DNA of 32,834 nt from Dehalococcoidia bacterium (lineage in GTDB: Bacteria; Chloroflexota; Dehalococcoidia; Lucifugimonadales; Lucifugimonadaceae), in the NCBI GenBank assembly GCA_029936485.1, contig JAPYSM010000006.1, positions 1 through 32,834 of the forward strand, given 5' to 3'. This document shows, piece after piece, positions 31,382 through 32,834 of the stretch. The notes beneath the pieces were generated by a model that saw only the letters and a program-made list of their open reading frames with translations, was not told the DNA's origin and searched no databases. Numbering within the stretch: position 1 is the first letter of the stretch; the number at the start of each line of letters is the position of its first letter. The translations under genes and the position numbers were made by a program.

Positions 31382-32545
31382 GTGAAAATTACCGATGTCA
31401 TCCCACACGTCATCAAACCCGGGCTGCCCGGTGACACACCGGACCAAAGCGCGTGGGCGTTCATTGAGATTCGAACCGATGAAGGAATCACCGGGTGGGG
31501 TGAGGCGACAAAGTACGGGCGCGGCGGCAGTTTCCTGATCGGCCAGGCGATTCATATGGTGAAGGACGACTTCATCGGCGAGGATCCCGGAAATATCGAA
31601 GTCCTTTGGCACAAGTTGTACCGACGCTTCACCTACACCGGCGCACGGGGATTCCCCACGGCGCTGCTGGCCGGGTTCGACATGGCCCTGTGGGACATCA
31701 AAGGCAAAGCGACGGGACGGCCGGTTTTCGATCTGCTCGGCGGCAAGTTCCGGAACCCAGTGCCCCTGTACGCCAACGTCTGGTTCGAAGGCGCCGAAAC
31801 CCCGGAAGAGTACGCCGCGGCAGCAAAAAAGATGGTGGCGCTGGGGCACACCGCGTCCAAACACGACCCGTTCCACGAGATGAAACCGTTCCACTCGATG
31901 TACCAGGACGGGAAGATCTCGAAGAAGGGCGAGAATATTGGATACGATATTGTGGCCGCGGTGCGAGAGGCGGTTGGGCCGGACCACGAACTGTTGATCG
32001 ATGCCCACGGCCATTACAACGTGCCGACCGCTATCCGCCTGGCCAACAGGCTATTCGAACAGTCCGACATCGCCTGGTTCGAGGAGCCGGTACCGCCTGA
32101 GTCGTTCGAGGCTCTCAAGCAGGTCCGGCAGAACACCTCTGCGCCGATCTGCGTAGGCGAGAGGCTGTTCACCCGCTACGATTTCCTGCCGATATTCCGA
32201 GACGGCCTGGCAGATTACATCATGCCGGACACAATCTGGACTGGCGGCATATCGGAGATTAAGCGAATCGCCATAATGGCGGAGGCATACTACATTCCGA
32301 TCTCACCGCATTGCGTTCCGGCCGGTCCGCTGGAGCTGATATCGGCGGCGCACGTATGCGCAAGCGTTCCGAACTTCTACAGGCTTGAGCACTCGATCCT
32401 CGGCATCCCGATGCAGAACGATCTCCTGACGGAGCCGATGGAGATCAGCAACGGATCGATCCACCTGAATGAGAAGCCCGGGCTAGGCTACGACCTCGAC
32501 CCGGACGTGCTAGCGACAAAGCGGCATCCGCTGTGGGAGGGGTAG
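31382..32545 (+). CDS. Galactonate-dehydratase-like enolase-superfamily protein
   Basis: A 387-aa sugar-acid dehydratase-like enzyme. The pattern K160-H-D162-PF, D207-A-H209-G, E234 (WFEEPVPPE), E260 (VGERLFTRYDF), D283 (MPD) and H310 (SPHCVPAGP) resembles D-galactonate dehydratase and relatives, where the D-x-H strand supplies the acid His. Likely reaction: removal of water from an aldonic acid to give a 2-keto-3-deoxy acid. GTG 31382 has AGAGGA 6 nt upstream; a longer frame from 31247 covers the repeat and is not real. The substrate could be any galactonate/gluconate-like acid. Confidence 0.93.
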   Translation: MKITDVIPHVIKPGLPGDTPDQSAWAFIEIRTDEGITGWGEATKYGRGGSFLIGQAIHMVKDDFIGEDPGNIEVLWHKLYRRFTYTGARGFPTALLAGFDMALWDIKGKATGRPVFDLLGGKFRNPVPLYANVWFEGAETPEEYAAAAKKMVALGHTASKHDPFHEMKPFHSMYQDGKISKKGENIGYDIVAAVREAVGPDHELLIDAHGHYNVPTAIRLANRLFEQSDIAWFEEPVPPESFEALKQVRQNTSAPICVGERLFTRYDFLPIFRDGLADYIMPDTIWTGGISEIKRIAIMAEAYYIPISPHCVPAGPLELISAAHVCASVPNFYRLEHSILGIPMQNDLLTEPMEISNGSIHLNEKPGLGYDLDPDVLATKRHPLWEG

Positions 32546-32565
32546 GAGCGCGGAGCGACTGCGTT

Positions 32566-32604
32566 TGACCCTGCCATCCGGGCACGACTCGGATGGCAGG
32601 GTCA
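32566..32604 (+). terminator. Long perfect hairpin behind the dehydratase gene
   Basis: A 15-bp exact inverted repeat (left arm 32566-32580 begins TGACCCTGCC; right arm 32590-32604 ends GGCAGGGTCA) with a 9-nt loop, 21 nt after the stop. No T-run follows. Termination or 3'-end protection is likely; an insertion element is possible. Confidence 0.65.
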
Positions 32605-32637
32605 GGGGCGCAGACAACCTCAACAATAGAGCCAGCC

Positions 32638-32712
32638 TTACTGGTTCGCCCCGCCATCCACAACGAAATGGCCTGTAACCGGGTGAGCCGTTAACAGCTT
32701 CAGGCAACCGGA
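32638..32712 (-). pseudogene. C-terminal remnant of an SDR gene
   Basis: On the minus strand a 24-codon frame ends LLTAHPVTGHFVVDGGANQ and a TAA at 32638-32640. VTGxxxVVDGG is the standard C-terminal motif of short-chain dehydrogenases (compare MTGETVYLDGG in the gene at 11514). An in-frame TAG (32713-32715) stops it upstream and the rest of the gene is absent. It lies between a plus-strand dehydratase and a plus-strand thiolase. Confidence 0.6.
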
Positions 32713-32799
32713 CTACAATTCGGGTCAGCAGATCCCCGGCGATCGGCCGGGGTTGAGCAACCCACCTTCCAGCGGATGCACCAACTCGGAGGACCACTC

Positions 32800-32834
32800 A
32801 TGGCGGACGTAGTAATCGTCAGCGGCGCTCGGAC
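32800..32834 (+). CDS. Thiolase (acetyl-CoA acetyltransferase), 5' end only
   Basis: Begins MADVVIVSGAR and runs off the window. The start matches the N-terminus of thiolases (VVIVSAARTPIG). CGGAGGA lies 6 nt upstream of the ATG. It would cleave or form 3-ketoacyl-CoA. Only 11 residues are available. Confidence 0.75.
   Translation, partial: MADVVIVSGAR

Noticed and set aside
1-32834. tRNA genes, CRISPR arrays, insertion sequences, phage or toxin-antitoxin modules
   Set aside because: No T-loop-like tRNA motif outside coding regions, no regularly spaced repeats, and no transposase, integrase or toxin-like proteins were seen.

Overview
The window looks like a chromosomal segment of a free-living, metabolically versatile bacterium, most likely a Chloroflexota of the SAR202/Dehalococcoidia type. 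This is inferred from gene content: four enolase-superfamily genes plus an enolase remnant, three luciferase-like flavin/F420 monooxygenases, two VOC genes, two aldo/keto reductases, a DUF3179 lipoprotein, and a tiny four-cysteine DUF5679-type protein. Expanded enolase and luciferase-like families are a known feature of SAR202. Many genes start with TTG or GTG after a GGAGG-like site. I see no tRNA, rRNA, CRISPR array, insertion sequence or phage gene.

Layout. (1) 132-7123, plus strand: three enolase-superfamily dehydratase/racemase-like genes (the second and third are sister paralogues), a zinc alcohol dehydrogenase, an NMT1/THI5-like solute-binding protein and an alpha/beta hydrolase. Together they suggest catabolism of sugar acids or polyols. 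(2) 7248-9874, minus: a DUF3179 lipoprotein interrupted by an in-frame TGA at a conserved Cys position (candidate selenocysteine), and two tandem VOC proteins. (3) 10481-16599, plus: an F420-type luciferase-like oxidoreductase, an SDR translationally coupled to a JAMM protease, a GNAT coupled to a methyltransferase, a YaaA homologue without a conventional start codon, and an aldo/keto reductase. (4) 16623-17396, minus: a DinB-like protein and a stand-alone Lrp/AsnC ligand-binding domain. (5) 17671-18690, plus: a second luciferase-like oxidoreductase. (6) 19053-19841, minus: an alpha/beta hydrolase. (7) 20237-20380, plus: a 47-aa four-Cys protein behind a strongly structured leader. (8) 20467-24412, minus: aldo/keto reductase, third luciferase-like oxidoreductase, truncated haemoglobin, acyl-CoA dehydrogenase. 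(9) 24579-28167, plus: phosphodiesterase-like protein, MazG-like protein, a broken enolase N-terminus, and a sulfatase. (10) 28367-31162, minus: NHL beta-propeller, ester cyclase/SnoaL-like protein, SMP-30 lactonase. (11) 31382-32834, plus: a galactonate-dehydratase-like enolase, a minus-strand SDR C-terminal remnant, and the first codons of a thiolase.

How the genes fit together: the lactonase at 30197 and the sugar-acid dehydratase at 31382 are divergent and could act in sequence (lactone to acid to 2-keto-3-deoxy acid). The sulfatase could free sulfated substrates, although it has no visible export signal. Oxidoreductases, VOC proteins and acyl-CoA enzymes suggest oxidation of varied organic matter.

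The intergenic regions carry a dispersed hairpin repeat (core CCCTCTCCC...GGGAGAGGG), often within 15-75 nt upstream of a start codon. The strongest unusual signals are the candidate Sec codon with a SECIS-like hairpin at 7959-7994, the multi-hairpin leader at 20083-20211, the YaaA gene with no ATG/GTG/TTG start, and two decayed gene fragments.
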